From: an uncultured Prevotellaceae bacterium
GTDB taxonomy: Bacteria; Bacteroidota; Bacteroidia; Bacteroidales; Bacteroidaceae
DNA length: 64,000 bases
NCBI GenBank assembly: GCA_902774795.1
Contig: CACYKA010000022.1
Span: 1 to 64,000 of the forward strand
Direction: 5' to 3'
In this document: piece after piece, positions 19,851-29,014 of the stretch
How the letters are laid out: each line of letters starts with the position of its first letter
How positions within the stretch are numbered: the first letter of the stretch is position 1
Notes under the pieces: generated by a model
Seen by the model: only the letters and a program-made list of their open reading frames with translations
The model's database searches: none
What the model was told of the DNA's origin: nothing
Made by a program: the position numbers and the translations under genes

Positions 19851-22188
19851 TTAATCCGCATTCACTATGATGTTGATTACCTCCTGAATGTCGGTACCGT
19901 TAACAATTCCGTCAAGGTTCACATCACCCTTGATGCCGATGATGCCACCGCCACCAGAGATTTCGAGCTCATAGTATGCCTTGTCAGAATCTTCAAGTCC
20001 ATAGTGGAAGGTCACATCATTTGTCTCACATTCGAAGTGCAGGCGACCGTCCTCAAGCGTTGCAGTAGGAGTAAAGCACTTAACCTCTTCCATCTCCTCG
20101 ATTTTGAGGAAGTCTCTCCATACGAGGGCTGCCCTGTAAGTATCTACAAGCTTGTGTGGTACACTAAGGGTGGCTGTTCCGTACAGATCATAATTGAATA
20201 CATTACTGTTGATACTGATAGGTGTCTCCCAAGGAGCGATAATGTTCTTAATATTCACGCAGTTGTACATGCCGCTGCCCAGTTCTGTCACCTGTGCTCC
20301 AAAGGCTACGCTTACAGCCTGTGGGAATGGTGATTCGCTTGGGCGGAAGGTACGTTCGATGTTACGTCCCTGATATACTGTGTAGTTGGCATCACCATTA
20401 TCGAATGTGGGGTAGCTGTAGTCATTAAAGGAAATGCTCATATCGCTGTCCTCAATGCGGATGGTCTTTATGCTGTCATTCCAGCTGAAAGCTTGGTCGC
20501 CGACCGACATTACAGAAGCAGGAATCACAACATCCTGAATGCGAGTACTATTAAAGCAGTTGTCAGGAATAGCCATCAGCACCTTAGGAAGTACTATGGT
20601 TTTCAGCTTATAGCAGGTATAGAAAGCTGCAGAACCCATTTCCACCACATTGGGGCTCATGCTTATCAAAAGTTCGTCTGTATCACTATTGTTAAGGAAC
20701 GGGCTGCGTCCTTCGCCATCGCCAACAGCAGTCACCATAGAACCCCATGTTATTGTTGTTGCCTGTGGGAAAGGAGATTCGCTGGGGCGGAACATACGTT
20801 CTATGTTACGGCCTGAATATACAGTATATCTAGCACCGCCGTTATCAAAGGTTGGGAAGCTATAGTCATTAAAGGAAATTGGCTCGTCGCTGTCCTCTAT
20901 GGTTATGGTTTTAATGCTGTCATTCCAGCTGAAGGCCATATCGCCGACAGACGAAACAGTAGAAGGAATCACAACTTCCTTGATGCGCGTACTGTTAAAG
21001 CAGTTGTCAGGAATTGCTTTCAGCACCTTTGGAATCTCTATGGTTTTCAGCTTATAGCAGGTATAGAAAGCTGCAGAACCCATTTCCACCACATTGGGGC
21101 TCATGCTTATCAAAAGTTCGTCTGTATCACTATTGTCTGTTGCCAATTACAGCATTCCTAAGGAACGGGCTGCGTCCCTCGCCATCGCCAACAGCGGTCA
21201 CCATAGAACCCCATGTTATTGAAGTAGCCTGTGGGAAAGGCGATTCGCTGGGGCGGAACAAACGAACGATATCGCGGCCTGAATATACGGTATATTTTGC
21301 ACCGCCATTATCAAAAGTGGTAAAGCTGTAGTCATTAAAGGTTATTGGCTGCTCACTGTCTTCGATGATGATGGTCTTAAGACTGTCATTCCAACTGAAG
21401 GCCATATCGCCAATATACATCGCAGAAGCAGGAACAACGACTTCGCTGATGCGCGTATTGTCAAAACATTTGTCAGGAATTGCCTTCAGAACCTTCGGTA
21501 TCTCTATGCTTTTCAGCTTGCTACAGTTCAAGAAAGCCGAATTGCCTATACTGTCAACGTTAGCGCCCATAGTAATCTCAAGAACAGTGCTGTTGCTGGA
21601 AATACCTGCATCACAGAAAGCCTCAGTACAGATGGTCTTAACGCTGTTGCTTATGAATGCCTTTGTAAGGAAGTAACAGCGTGCCTCACCCATGCCTATC
21701 TCAGTCACCTTCGGACCCCATGTTATTGAAGTAGCCTGTGGGAATGGCGATTCACCTGGGCGGAACAGTCGAATAATGTTACGGCCTGAATAAACAGTAT
21801 ATTTTGCACCACCGTTATCAAAGGTGCTAAAGCTGTAGTCATTAAGGGTAATTGGATTATCACCGTCTTCAAGAATAACGGTCTTAAGACTGTCATTCCA
21901 GCTAAAAGCCTGATCACCAACTGATTCTATGCTGGCAGGTATCGAAATGCTCGTAATGAGTCTGCCATTGAAAGCTTTGTCAGCAATAGCAGTGACTTTG
22001 TAGGTCAACTGCCCAAAGGTTACGACAGATGGGATTGCCACTTCCCTGCCATAGTCTATGGAATAAGATGTTACCATCACGGAATCTCCACTAGTAATCT
22101 TATAGGATATTCCGTCCACCATGAATGCCTGTGCCCCTGCAGCTATCGCCGTCAGCATGAGCACGAATGTTAAAATAGATTTTTTCAT
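19851..22188 (-). pseudogene. BspA-like leucine-rich-repeat surface protein, split by a frameshift
   Basis: The 5' part (22188-21130) has a signal peptide (ending AIAAGAQA) and LRR_5 repeats such as SIPASIESVGDQAFSWNDSL. It runs off-frame near 21132-21141. The 3' part (21146-19851) continues the same repeats and ends with the dockerin-like GDVNLDGIVNGTDIQEVIN. The 3' part has only a TTG as first start. Compared with the sister repeat 444 bp away, the junction carries 22 extra bases. Removing 4 bases from TGTCTGTT would restore NAVIGNNSDTDELL. Joined, it would be about 775 aa. Relatives are surface adhesins. A sequencing error or phase switching could also explain the break. Confidence 0.8.
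20150..22130 (-). repeat. Long internal repeats of the LRR gene (about 444 bp period)
   Basis: Blocks encoding AFSWNDS(L/I)KT..IED and FRPSESPFPQA recur four times. Two adjacent units around 20630-21090 are nearly identical in DNA, with equivalent points at 20631 and 21075. Confidence 0.8.
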
Positions 22189-22224
22189 AACGATATTGTT
22201 TTAATTAATAGATAAATTCCGCTG

Positions 22225-22232
22225 CAAATATA
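22225..22232 (-). promoter_or_regulatory. -7 box (TATATTTG) for the LRR gene
   Basis: Minus-strand TATATTTG about 37 bp before the ATG at 22188. The duplicated 14-mer at 22255-22289 lies at and upstream of the -33 position. Confidence 0.6.
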
Positions 22233-22254
22233 CATATAATAATAGATATGCCTA

Positions 22255-22289
22255 TTGCAAAATTGCAATTCATTGTTGCAAAATTGCAA
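22255..22289. repeat. Two copies of TTGCAAAATTGCAA at a 21-bp period
   Basis: Identical 14-mers at 22255-22268 and 22276-22289, each made of two TTGCAA palindromes. The copies lie two helical turns apart, just upstream of the LRR promoter. Candidate operator; binding factor unknown. Confidence 0.8.
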
Positions 22290-22340
22290 AAAACATCTAT
22301 TTGAGATTAAATTTTAGGGAACACCCACACAAAACAGAAT

Positions 22341-22380
22341 TAACAAGCCCCCTGAGCATTTGTACTCAAGAGGCTTGTTA
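22341..22380 (-). terminator. Terminator hairpin after the GH43 genes
   Basis: TAACAAGCCCCCTGAG / CTCAAGAGGCTTGTTA with loop CATTTGTA. It lies about 80 bp after the last GH43 stop; the 22381-22460 interval holds no other feature I can see. Confidence 0.75.
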
Positions 22381-22460
22381 TCATATTTTCTAAGCGGAGT
22401 GTTTGTTTGCTATCGCTTTTACTTCTTATACTTGCATCGTCTGTGGATTTACCAGTCTCT

Positions 22461-23927
22461 TCAGAACTGACGGAGATTCCATTTGGAGTTGTCGCTCTGG
22501 AAGTCGTATTCTGCGAGGGTCGGCGTTGAGTCGGCGGCAGAATAGATGACATAGCGGGTGTTGACTGTCTGCTGACCTGGGATGCGCTTAGGCATGATGC
22601 GGAAAGTGCCATCAACGAGTTGCTCAATGCGCCAAAGCTGTTCGTCAGCACCTGTGAAGTCAGACGTCGTGGTGAGTTCCAAATCGGCTGTGGCTGCAAG
22701 GGCACGGTTGGTGCCAGATATGGTTATCTTAAAATATGGATTGCTGAGATAACCGCCTGCTTCTTCCACTGGGGTGATGGTCCACAGCTGATGAGGGCGG
22801 AACATATAGTCACCACAGCGCAGGGCAATGTCTCCCTGAGGCCATGTAGCCTTCACGCTGTCGAGGGGCTGTGCAGGAATCTGGACGAGGGGCTTGGAGA
22901 GGTCGAGCTGCCAGAAGCGCTCACGCTGCTGACTCATGCGTACGAAATCGACTGCCAGCTCAAGGCTGTAGCCGCGACGCTCTGAGAGTATGGCATAGGT
23001 GCCGGCCTTGAAACGGTCGCCTGCAACAGGCCAGCCGTTCTTCCAAAGCAGAGGACGGATGCCAAGCACGGAACGACCGCTGCGGTCGAAGTCTGCCTCA
23101 TAGTGACAGGACATTATCTCCACACCGTCATCGATGACAGTACGTCCGAAATGACCAGGACCTGTAACCCTGTCGCCAGCAGCGATGACCATACGGCCGC
23201 CGCCATGGAACATATCACGACCAACATTGTCGAGATAAGGGCCTTCGACACTGCGAGAGCGGCCTACAACGATGTTATAGGTACTGTTGACGCCATCGCA
23301 GCAGGTGCCGTGGGTGCCAAGAAGATAGTACCAGCCGTCGCGATAGATGAGGTCGGTGGCCTCACAGTCGATGGCAATGTCCTTCTCCCTGTTTCCCTTC
23401 ACCCTGTAGCCTGTAGTGGGGTCAATCTCTATCAGACGGATAGAGCCGAAATAGGTGCCGTAGCATACCCACAGGCGGCCTGTATTAGGGTCGAGAAGCA
23501 GACCCGGGTCGATGGCATCCTGATCTTCCATACCATCGCTGGAGCATACTTCTATAGCCTCTGTCCACTTGAAGTCAGGAGACTTAGGGTCGAGGGTCTT
23601 GTTCCACATCGTGAGGATGCGCCCGTTATGACCGCCATTGAGTCCGCCACCAGTTGCACCATAGATGCAGAGATAGCGGTCGCCAATCTTCAGCACATCG
23701 GGTGCTGCTCCGCGACCAGGACGGTCGGCACCACTATGCCATGACCAGCCATCATCGGAGATAAGGCCTCCGCCACCTGTTCCGAAGGTGTAGTATTTTC
23801 CGTCGCACTCGGCAATGGTAGAGGGGTCGTGGATATATGGGGCGCCAGTCTGGGCGTGGAGAAGTGAAGAGTGAAGAGTGAAGAGTGAAGAATTGAGAGT
23901 GAAGAATAGGAAAAATATCTTTTTCAT
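22461..23927 (-). CDS. GH43 family arabinanase-like glycoside hydrolase with ricin-like C-terminus
   Basis: 488 aa. A signal peptide of about 26 residues, largely encoded by the GAAGAGT array, ends HAQ. The five-bladed GH43 propeller shows the three acidic residues: YIHDPS (base), DAIDPGLLLD and DCEATDLIY (acid). GGGRMV and CHYEADFDRSG follow. From about residue 340 a beta-trefoil-like region (QLWTITPVE, DEQLWRIEQLVDGTFRI) resembles a ricin/CBM13 module. Likely substrate is arabinan or arabinoxylan side chains in the periplasm or at the surface. It starts 1 bp after the second GH43 gene. Confidence 0.88.
   Translation of the reverse strand: MKKIFFLFFTLNSSLFTLHSSLLHAQTGAPYIHDPSTIAECDGKYYTFGTGGGGLISDDGWSWHSGADRPGRGAAPDVLKIGDRYLCIYGATGGGLNGGHNGRILTMWNKTLDPKSPDFKWTEAIEVCSSDGMEDQDAIDPGLLLDPNTGRLWVCYGTYFGSIRLIEIDPTTGYRVKGNREKDIAIDCEATDLIYRDGWYYLLGTHGTCCDGVNSTYNIVVGRSRSVEGPYLDNVGRDMFHGGGRMVIAAGDRVTGPGHFGRTVIDDGVEIMSCHYEADFDRSGRSVLGIRPLLWKNGWPVAGDRFKAGTYAILSERRGYSLELAVDFVRMSQQRERFWQLDLSKPLVQIPAQPLDSVKATWPQGDIALRCGDYMFRPHQLWTITPVEEAGGYLSNPYFKITISGTNRALAATADLELTTTSDFTGADEQLWRIEQLVDGTFRIMPKRIPGQQTVNTRYVIYSAADSTPTLAEYDFQSDNSKWNLRQF
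23861..23907. repeat. Heptamer array, GAAGAGT family, inside a signal-peptide coding region
   Basis: Repeated gaagagt/gaagtga units with variants (gaattgagagtgaagaat). On the minus strand they encode FTLNSSLFTLHSSLL of the GH43 signal peptide. Confidence 0.9.
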
Positions 23928-23928
23928 G

Positions 23929-25521
23929 TTATTTCAGGGTTATTTGGTAGTTAGTAACGGGGTTACCTTTCTCATCGACAAAGCGGACGCACATATCGCT
24001 CAGTCCAGGACCGTTGATGACAGCACCACGCAAGGTGTTACGGCCTTTCTTCAGAGTCAGACGGTGTGACACACCATCATCTTCCACCATGCGGCGGTCG
24101 CCCTCCAAAAGCAGCACCTCATCATTATTGAGCCACCACATAGAGGCTCCGTTAGAACCCACTGCCAGACGTACATTCTCGATGTCTGCTGCGCAATCAA
24201 TGGTGGTCTCGCACCAGAACAGCGAGCCGTAGGTCTGCTTGCCATATTGCTCGGCAAAGCGGAAGAGTTTCATATTGTAGGTCTCGCTGTCAAGGTTGTA
24301 CCACTTGCCCTTCTGCTTAGGCAACTTGGCCAGTTCGTCAGCAAACTTCTGACGAAGCCATGAGTCTGTGAAGATGACGTTGGAGCGTATCTCCTGACGT
24401 ATGGGCTCCAGCATGTGCCAGCGGCGTATAAAGCCCTGTGCATCAGGCTGTGACGGAGCAGCCTTGGGCTGTACCAGCGTGAAGTATGCAGGACGCTTGG
24501 ACATAGATACCACACCACCGCCGTTGGTTGTAGGCTTTATCTCGTCAATAGTGCCGTCTTCATTGAACTTGACCTTCTCTATGCGTGCTGAACGGCGCTT
24601 GTCGTCATTGGGCGAGAGGTCGTTACGATGGTAGAAAAGATACCACTGACCCTTATACTCCACGAAACTGTGGTGGTTAGTCCAACAGCCGTTTTCATGC
24701 TCTGCCATGAAGATACCCTTGAAATCCCAAGGACCAAGGGGTGACTTGGACATAGCGTATGCCAGCGTCTCGGTAGGATTATCACCATCGACACCTTTCT
24801 TGCCTCGTACCCAAGGGAAAGTGAGATAGTACCAGTCGCCACGACGGAAGGCAAAGGGACCTTCCTTGAAGCCCTCTGGCAAACCCTTCATCTCTTCACC
24901 GCCCATCATAATAGGTGGCATCTCAGGACTGCCCTCGCGACGAGGCATAGTAACCTCCTTCAGTTTGCCGTCCAGCTCCTTCATGTTAGCCTTCAGCTTG
25001 CCTCCGCGAATGCCCATACCACTCCAGTAGATATAGGCCTGACCATCGTTGTCAACCAGCACGCAGGGGTCGATGCCACTGATGCCCTTAATAGGATTCG
25101 GCTCACACGTGAATGGTCCCTCAGGACTGTCAGCAACAGCTACGCCAATGGCAAAACCGCGACCATCACGGGGAGCATCGGGGAAATAGAAATAATACTT
25201 GCCATTCTTCTCCACACAGTCGGGAGCCCACATAGAGTAGCCGTCAGGCTTTCCCCAAGGCACCTGCTCCTGAGAGAGAATCACACCATGGTCTGTCCAG
25301 TCAGAAAGATTCTCGGAGGAGAACACATGATAGTCGACCATGCAGAACCAATCCTGCCGCTGACCCTGTGGAGGTACTATATCGTGCGAGGGATACAGAT
25401 ATACTTTGCCATTAAAGACACGAGCCGTAGGGTCCGCAGTAAACTGATCCTTGATAATAGGATTCTGTGCCACTGCAGTAGCTGCGAGCAAGCAGAATCC
25501 GAAAGTTAGGAATTTATTCAT
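23929..25521 (-). CDS. GH43 family beta-xylosidase / arabinofuranosidase
   Basis: 530 aa from the ATG at 25521 (MNKFLTFGFCLLAA, signal ending AVAQ); the frame extends upstream only through repeats. GH43 residues: FTADPTARVF (base), ISGIDPCVLVD and GFKEGPFAF (acid). After the propeller a C-terminal beta-sandwich (about 400-530) looks like a carbohydrate-binding domain. With the adjacent GH43 and the esterase it forms a three-gene arabinoxylan unit. No SusC/SusD pair is present. Confidence 0.88.
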   Translation of the reverse strand: MNKFLTFGFCLLAATAVAQNPIIKDQFTADPTARVFNGKVYLYPSHDIVPPQGQRQDWFCMVDYHVFSSENLSDWTDHGVILSQEQVPWGKPDGYSMWAPDCVEKNGKYYFYFPDAPRDGRGFAIGVAVADSPEGPFTCEPNPIKGISGIDPCVLVDNDGQAYIYWSGMGIRGGKLKANMKELDGKLKEVTMPRREGSPEMPPIMMGGEEMKGLPEGFKEGPFAFRRGDWYYLTFPWVRGKKGVDGDNPTETLAYAMSKSPLGPWDFKGIFMAEHENGCWTNHHSFVEYKGQWYLFYHRNDLSPNDDKRRSARIEKVKFNEDGTIDEIKPTTNGGGVVSMSKRPAYFTLVQPKAAPSQPDAQGFIRRWHMLEPIRQEIRSNVIFTDSWLRQKFADELAKLPKQKGKWYNLDSETYNMKLFRFAEQYGKQTYGSLFWCETTIDCAADIENVRLAVGSNGASMWWLNNDEVLLLEGDRRMVEDDGVSHRLTLKKGRNTLRGAVINGPGLSDMCVRFVDEKGNPVTNYQITLK

Positions 25522-25612
25522 TGAATATTGAATATTGAAACTAAGGCGCCCATCGAAATTTCGATATATCGACATATCGAAATAACGACAAAGAAAGGCG
25601 CCTAAATTTATT
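25521..25612. repeat. Compound array: TGAATAT heptamers, then GGCGCC-flanked octamers
   Basis: tgaatat, tgaatat, tgaaac, then aaggcgcc, four 8-bp units (aaatttcg, atatatcg, acatatcg, aaataacg) and aaaggcgcctaa. A related element with the same aaaggcgcctaa end lies at 59017-59083. It fills the gap between the GH43 and esterase genes. Confidence 0.85.
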
Positions 25613-27637
25613 TTACTTAAACAGCATCGGTGCCATCTCGCGGAGAGAACGACGCCAGGTGAGGAATTCGTGGGCTGTGCCCTCGCTGATGAAGCCATGA
25701 GCATTATAGCCTGCAGCCTTCAGCGCATCGACGCTCTTGCGGATGCCGTCAGGATTCTCCTTAGAGCCGCAGCTCTCGAAAATCATGCGGACAGCCTTTG
25801 GATCCTTAATGTCCTCAGGTGCATACTGACCGCCGCTGAGCAGACCCCAATAGCCGAAGACCTCTGGACGGCGCAGGGTGATGAGTTTTGTCTCTATGCC
25901 ACCCATAGACAGACCTGCCATAGCACGATTCCACTTGTCGGCCTTGGTGAGGTAGTTGGCATCTATGAAAGGTACGAGTTCATCAACGAGCACAGCCTCA
26001 AACTCCTTGGCGGTGAAGCTGCCGATGGTACCAAACTTCACATCGTTGGTGAGGCCATAGGCCATAACGATGATGAACGGATCTATCTTACCCTCTGCGA
26101 TGAGGTTGTCCATGATGATGCCTGCATGTCCCTGACGGCTCCAGCTGGTCTCGTTCTCACCCCATCCGTGCTGCAGATAGAGCACTGGGAAACGCTCCTG
26201 CTTTGCCTTGGAGCCCTTGCCAACAAGCTTGCCATAGGTTGGTGGCAGATAGACCATAGCGGTCTGCATCTTACCCTGACTGGGAGAATAGTAGAGAACC
26301 TCCTGAACTGTGCCATGAGGTATATCGGTACGGAGGGCGTAGAAGTCCTGGTCGGGAGCTGGTATCTCGACACCACTCTCCCAACGGCATGAGCCGAAGT
26401 AGTTGTGAGTGCCAGGGTCGTTAAATACACCGCCGTCGATGGTGAGGTGATAGTAATGGAAGCCTGGGTCCATAGGTCCGTCGGTGGTTCCTGTCCACAC
26501 ACCGTCGCTACCCTTCTGGAGCTTCGTGCCGCCTCTGCCGCCAAGGCCAAGACTTACGACTACCGACTGGGCTTCAGGAGCCACTACGCGGAAGCGAACA
26601 TAACCCTCGGAGTTAACCATAGGATACTGCTGACCAGGCTGATTCATGAGGTTTGGTACAAAGTCTTCCTTTGGTCCGCTGTAAGCCTTGCCTGTGCGAA
26701 CGCTGTCGAGGAACCTTACCATCTTCTGCAGATTTTCTGGTGTGTACATAGCTGGACCGCCATGACCACCCTCAGCAGGGTATGTAACCTCAGTCCTGAC
26801 ACCAGCAGCCTTCAGAAGCTCATAGAATTTCTTACCCTGACAAACAGGAACGACATTATCCTTCTCACCATGGAAGATGATAATAGGAGGGTCGTTCTTG
26901 TCGATATACTCAACGGCGCTGAGGCTGCGGTATTTGTCTGGTTCCTTATCGATTTTAGACTTCAGCAGCACATCCTCCGGGCTGTTCTCACCCATAGTGA
27001 TATGATTGCCACAGTCCATAGCTGTAAGGTCAACGGGACCTGACCAATCGCAGGCAGCATTAACATTGCTTGGCTGGTCGGTATATTGGCCGAGGTTTCC
27101 CTCAAGGTCGAGAGTAACAGTACCAACGGTAGCAGTCTTCATACCACTGGTAGTAGCCATAGTAGAGGCAAGATGACCGCCGCTAGAGAAACCGCTGGTA
27201 GCTATGAATGATGGGTCGAAATGATACTTCTTAGCCTCGCCGCGTACAAAGCGCACAACGGCACGGATGTCATGAAGCTGAGCTGGCCACTGGGCATCGG
27301 CACTACTGCGGTGGTTGGGGCATACAACGGCATAGCCGGCATCGAGAAGCGAGCGGACAATAGTACCTATATCGGCCATACCCTTACCATTGTTGTTAAA
27401 CCAGGCACTGCCGTAGATATGGATAACTACAGGATAGCTGTCTTTCTGCTGTTTAGGCAGATAGATGTCGCAGGTATGGTAAGCTTTTCCGTCGCCGGCA
27501 TAATTGACATCCTTCCACACCTGAGAGGTCTCAATCTTTGCTTGTTTCTGCACTCCCCCGAAGCCTCCGGCTGGCTGTGCCAAAGAAGGCAAGAGGGCAA
27601 AAAGGGAATAAACACACAGGTTGATAAAACGTTTCAT
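25613..27637 (-). CDS. Two-domain carbohydrate esterase (BD-FAE-like + E-set + CE1-like)
   Basis: 674 aa with a signal peptide. Domain 1 (about 35-320) is an alpha/beta hydrolase: IYGSAW oxyanion region, nucleophile in GFSSGG (Ser151), FHGEKDNVVP, and GGHGGPAM with the histidine. A CBM48/E-set-like domain follows (about 345-430). Domain 2 (about 440-674) is a CE1/esterase D type: YLQHGWGENETSW, GLSMGG nucleophile and EGTAHEF histidine. A dual acetyl-xylan/feruloyl esterase is likely from the GH43 neighbours, but specificity is inference. First gene of the unit; promoter box at 27675-27682. Confidence 0.87.
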   Translation of the reverse strand: MKRFINLCVYSLFALLPSLAQPAGGFGGVQKQAKIETSQVWKDVNYAGDGKAYHTCDIYLPKQQKDSYPVVIHIYGSAWFNNNGKGMADIGTIVRSLLDAGYAVVCPNHRSSADAQWPAQLHDIRAVVRFVRGEAKKYHFDPSFIATSGFSSGGHLASTMATTSGMKTATVGTVTLDLEGNLGQYTDQPSNVNAACDWSGPVDLTAMDCGNHITMGENSPEDVLLKSKIDKEPDKYRSLSAVEYIDKNDPPIIIFHGEKDNVVPVCQGKKFYELLKAAGVRTEVTYPAEGGHGGPAMYTPENLQKMVRFLDSVRTGKAYSGPKEDFVPNLMNQPGQQYPMVNSEGYVRFRVVAPEAQSVVVSLGLGGRGGTKLQKGSDGVWTGTTDGPMDPGFHYYHLTIDGGVFNDPGTHNYFGSCRWESGVEIPAPDQDFYALRTDIPHGTVQEVLYYSPSQGKMQTAMVYLPPTYGKLVGKGSKAKQERFPVLYLQHGWGENETSWSRQGHAGIIMDNLIAEGKIDPFIIVMAYGLTNDVKFGTIGSFTAKEFEAVLVDELVPFIDANYLTKADKWNRAMAGLSMGGIETKLITLRRPEVFGYWGLLSGGQYAPEDIKDPKAVRMIFESCGSKENPDGIRKSVDALKAAGYNAHGFISEGTAHEFLTWRRSLREMAPMLFK

Positions 27638-27674
27638 ATTTATTGATTTTAGGAATAATGAATTATTGCGCTTG

Positions 27675-27682
27675 CAAAATTA
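27675..27682 (-). promoter_or_regulatory. -7 box (TAATTTTG) for the esterase-GH43 unit
   Basis: Minus-strand TAATTTTG about 38 bp before the esterase ATG; the -33 element is unclear. Confidence 0.55.
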
Positions 27683-27735
27683 CAAAGAATCTGCCATTTA
27701 CTCTTTTTCTGTTGTATCATATACTTTTCTTTACA

Positions 27736-27768
27736 TAAAAAGAGGGCACGCCAGAATGGTATGCCCTC
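27736..27768 (-). terminator. Terminator of pta-ackA
   Basis: GAGGGCA / TGCCCTC hairpin (27742-27768) with a run of T on the minus strand after it, about 25 bp past the ackA stop. Confidence 0.85.
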
Positions 27769-27793
27769 ATTATTTTATTACATAAGCGAATAA

Positions 27794-28987
27794 TTACTTC
27801 ACCAAAGCCATTGTATCTGTAGCAATCATCAGCTCTTCGTCGGTAGGTATTACGACAACCTTCACCTTTGAGTCCGGAGCAGAAATGACAGCCTCCTTGC
27901 CACGAACGGTAGCATTGACAGCCTTGTCAATCTTTATGCCCATAAACTCCAAGCCCTCGCAGGCAGCCTCACGCATACCAGTCTGATTCTCGCCGACACC
28001 GGCAGTGAATACCAGCACGTCACAGCCACCCATAGCAGCAGCATAAGCGCCGATATACTTCTTGATGCGATAGAAATATGAAGCCTGAGCCACCTCTGCC
28101 TTCTTGTCGCCATTCTTGGCAGCAGCCTCTACGTCACGCATATCAGAACAGCCGCAAAGGCCCAGAACGCCAGACTTCTTGTTGAGAAGGTTGCTAATGC
28201 CGTCGGCATCAAGGCCGAGTTTCTTCTGGATGAATGTTACGGCACCGCCGTCGATATCACCAGAACGTGTACCCATCATTACGCCCTCCAGCGGAGTGAG
28301 ACCCATAGTGGTATCAACACACTTGCCGTCAACAACAGCTGCCAGAGAACCACCATTGCCGATGTGGGCTGTAATCATCTTGCAACCCTGCTGAGGGATA
28401 CCGAGGAATTCACAAGCGCGCTTTGAAACATAGCGGTGAGAGGTGCCGTGGAAACCATAGCGGCGAACGCCATACTTCTCGTACAGCTCGTAAGGAACGG
28501 CATACATATAAGCCTTTGCAGGCATTGTCTGATGGAAAGCGGTATCGAAGACACCAACCTGTGGCAGACCTGGCATCAGTTCACTTACAGCATTTACACC
28601 CTTCATATTTGCTGGGTTATGCAGCGGAGCAAGGTCGGAAACAGCCTCAAAAGCCTTTATCACCTCAGGAGTGATGACAACAGACTCTGTGAACTTCTCT
28701 CCGCCATGCACCATACGATGGCCTACGGCATTGATTTCGTCGAGAGACTTGATGACACCAATCTCAGGGTCGGTAAGGAGGGAGAATATGAACTTCACAC
28801 CCTCAGTATGCTCTGGGATGTCGTGCATAATCTGTTTCTTCTCGCCATTGGCAAGCTTTACCTTCACAAAAGCGCCGTCAAGGCCTACACGCTCAGCACC
28901 ACCGCTGGTCATAACACTCTTGTCATCCATATTGTACAGAGCGTACTTAATAGATGAAGAGCCACAGTTTAAAACAAGAATTTTCAT
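27794..28987 (-). CDS. ackA: Acetate kinase
   Basis: 397 aa from the ATG at 28987 (MKILVLNCGSSSIKY); a start six codons upstream lies in the repeat array and is unlikely. It converts acetyl phosphate and ADP to acetate and ATP. NCGSSSIK, FDTAFHQTMP, YGFHGTSHRYV, HIGNGGSLA, GLTPLEGVMMGTRSGDIDG and FTAGVGEN are all canonical. It pairs with pta 25 bp upstream. With PFOR at 59 kb this gives acetate fermentation. Confidence 0.97.
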   Translation of the reverse strand: MKILVLNCGSSSIKYALYNMDDKSVMTSGGAERVGLDGAFVKVKLANGEKKQIMHDIPEHTEGVKFIFSLLTDPEIGVIKSLDEINAVGHRMVHGGEKFTESVVITPEVIKAFEAVSDLAPLHNPANMKGVNAVSELMPGLPQVGVFDTAFHQTMPAKAYMYAVPYELYEKYGVRRYGFHGTSHRYVSKRACEFLGIPQQGCKMITAHIGNGGSLAAVVDGKCVDTTMGLTPLEGVMMGTRSGDIDGGAVTFIQKKLGLDADGISNLLNKKSGVLGLCGCSDMRDVEAAAKNGDKKAEVAQASYFYRIKKYIGAYAAAMGGCDVLVFTAGVGENQTGMREAACEGLEFMGIKIDKAVNATVRGKEAVISAPDSKVKVVVIPTDEELMIATDTMALVK

Positions 28988-28989
28988 AT

Positions 28990-29014
28990 AATTTTCAATT
29001 TTCAATTCTCAATT
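28990..29014. repeat. Heptamer array, TCAATTT family
   Basis: tttcaat, tttcaat, tctcaat between pta and ackA, filling the 25-bp gap. Confidence 0.88.

Noticed and set aside
28987..29005. Extended N-terminus of AckA (MKIENY)
   Set aside because: The extra codons are read from the heptamer array; the next ATG gives the standard MKILVLNCGSSS start.
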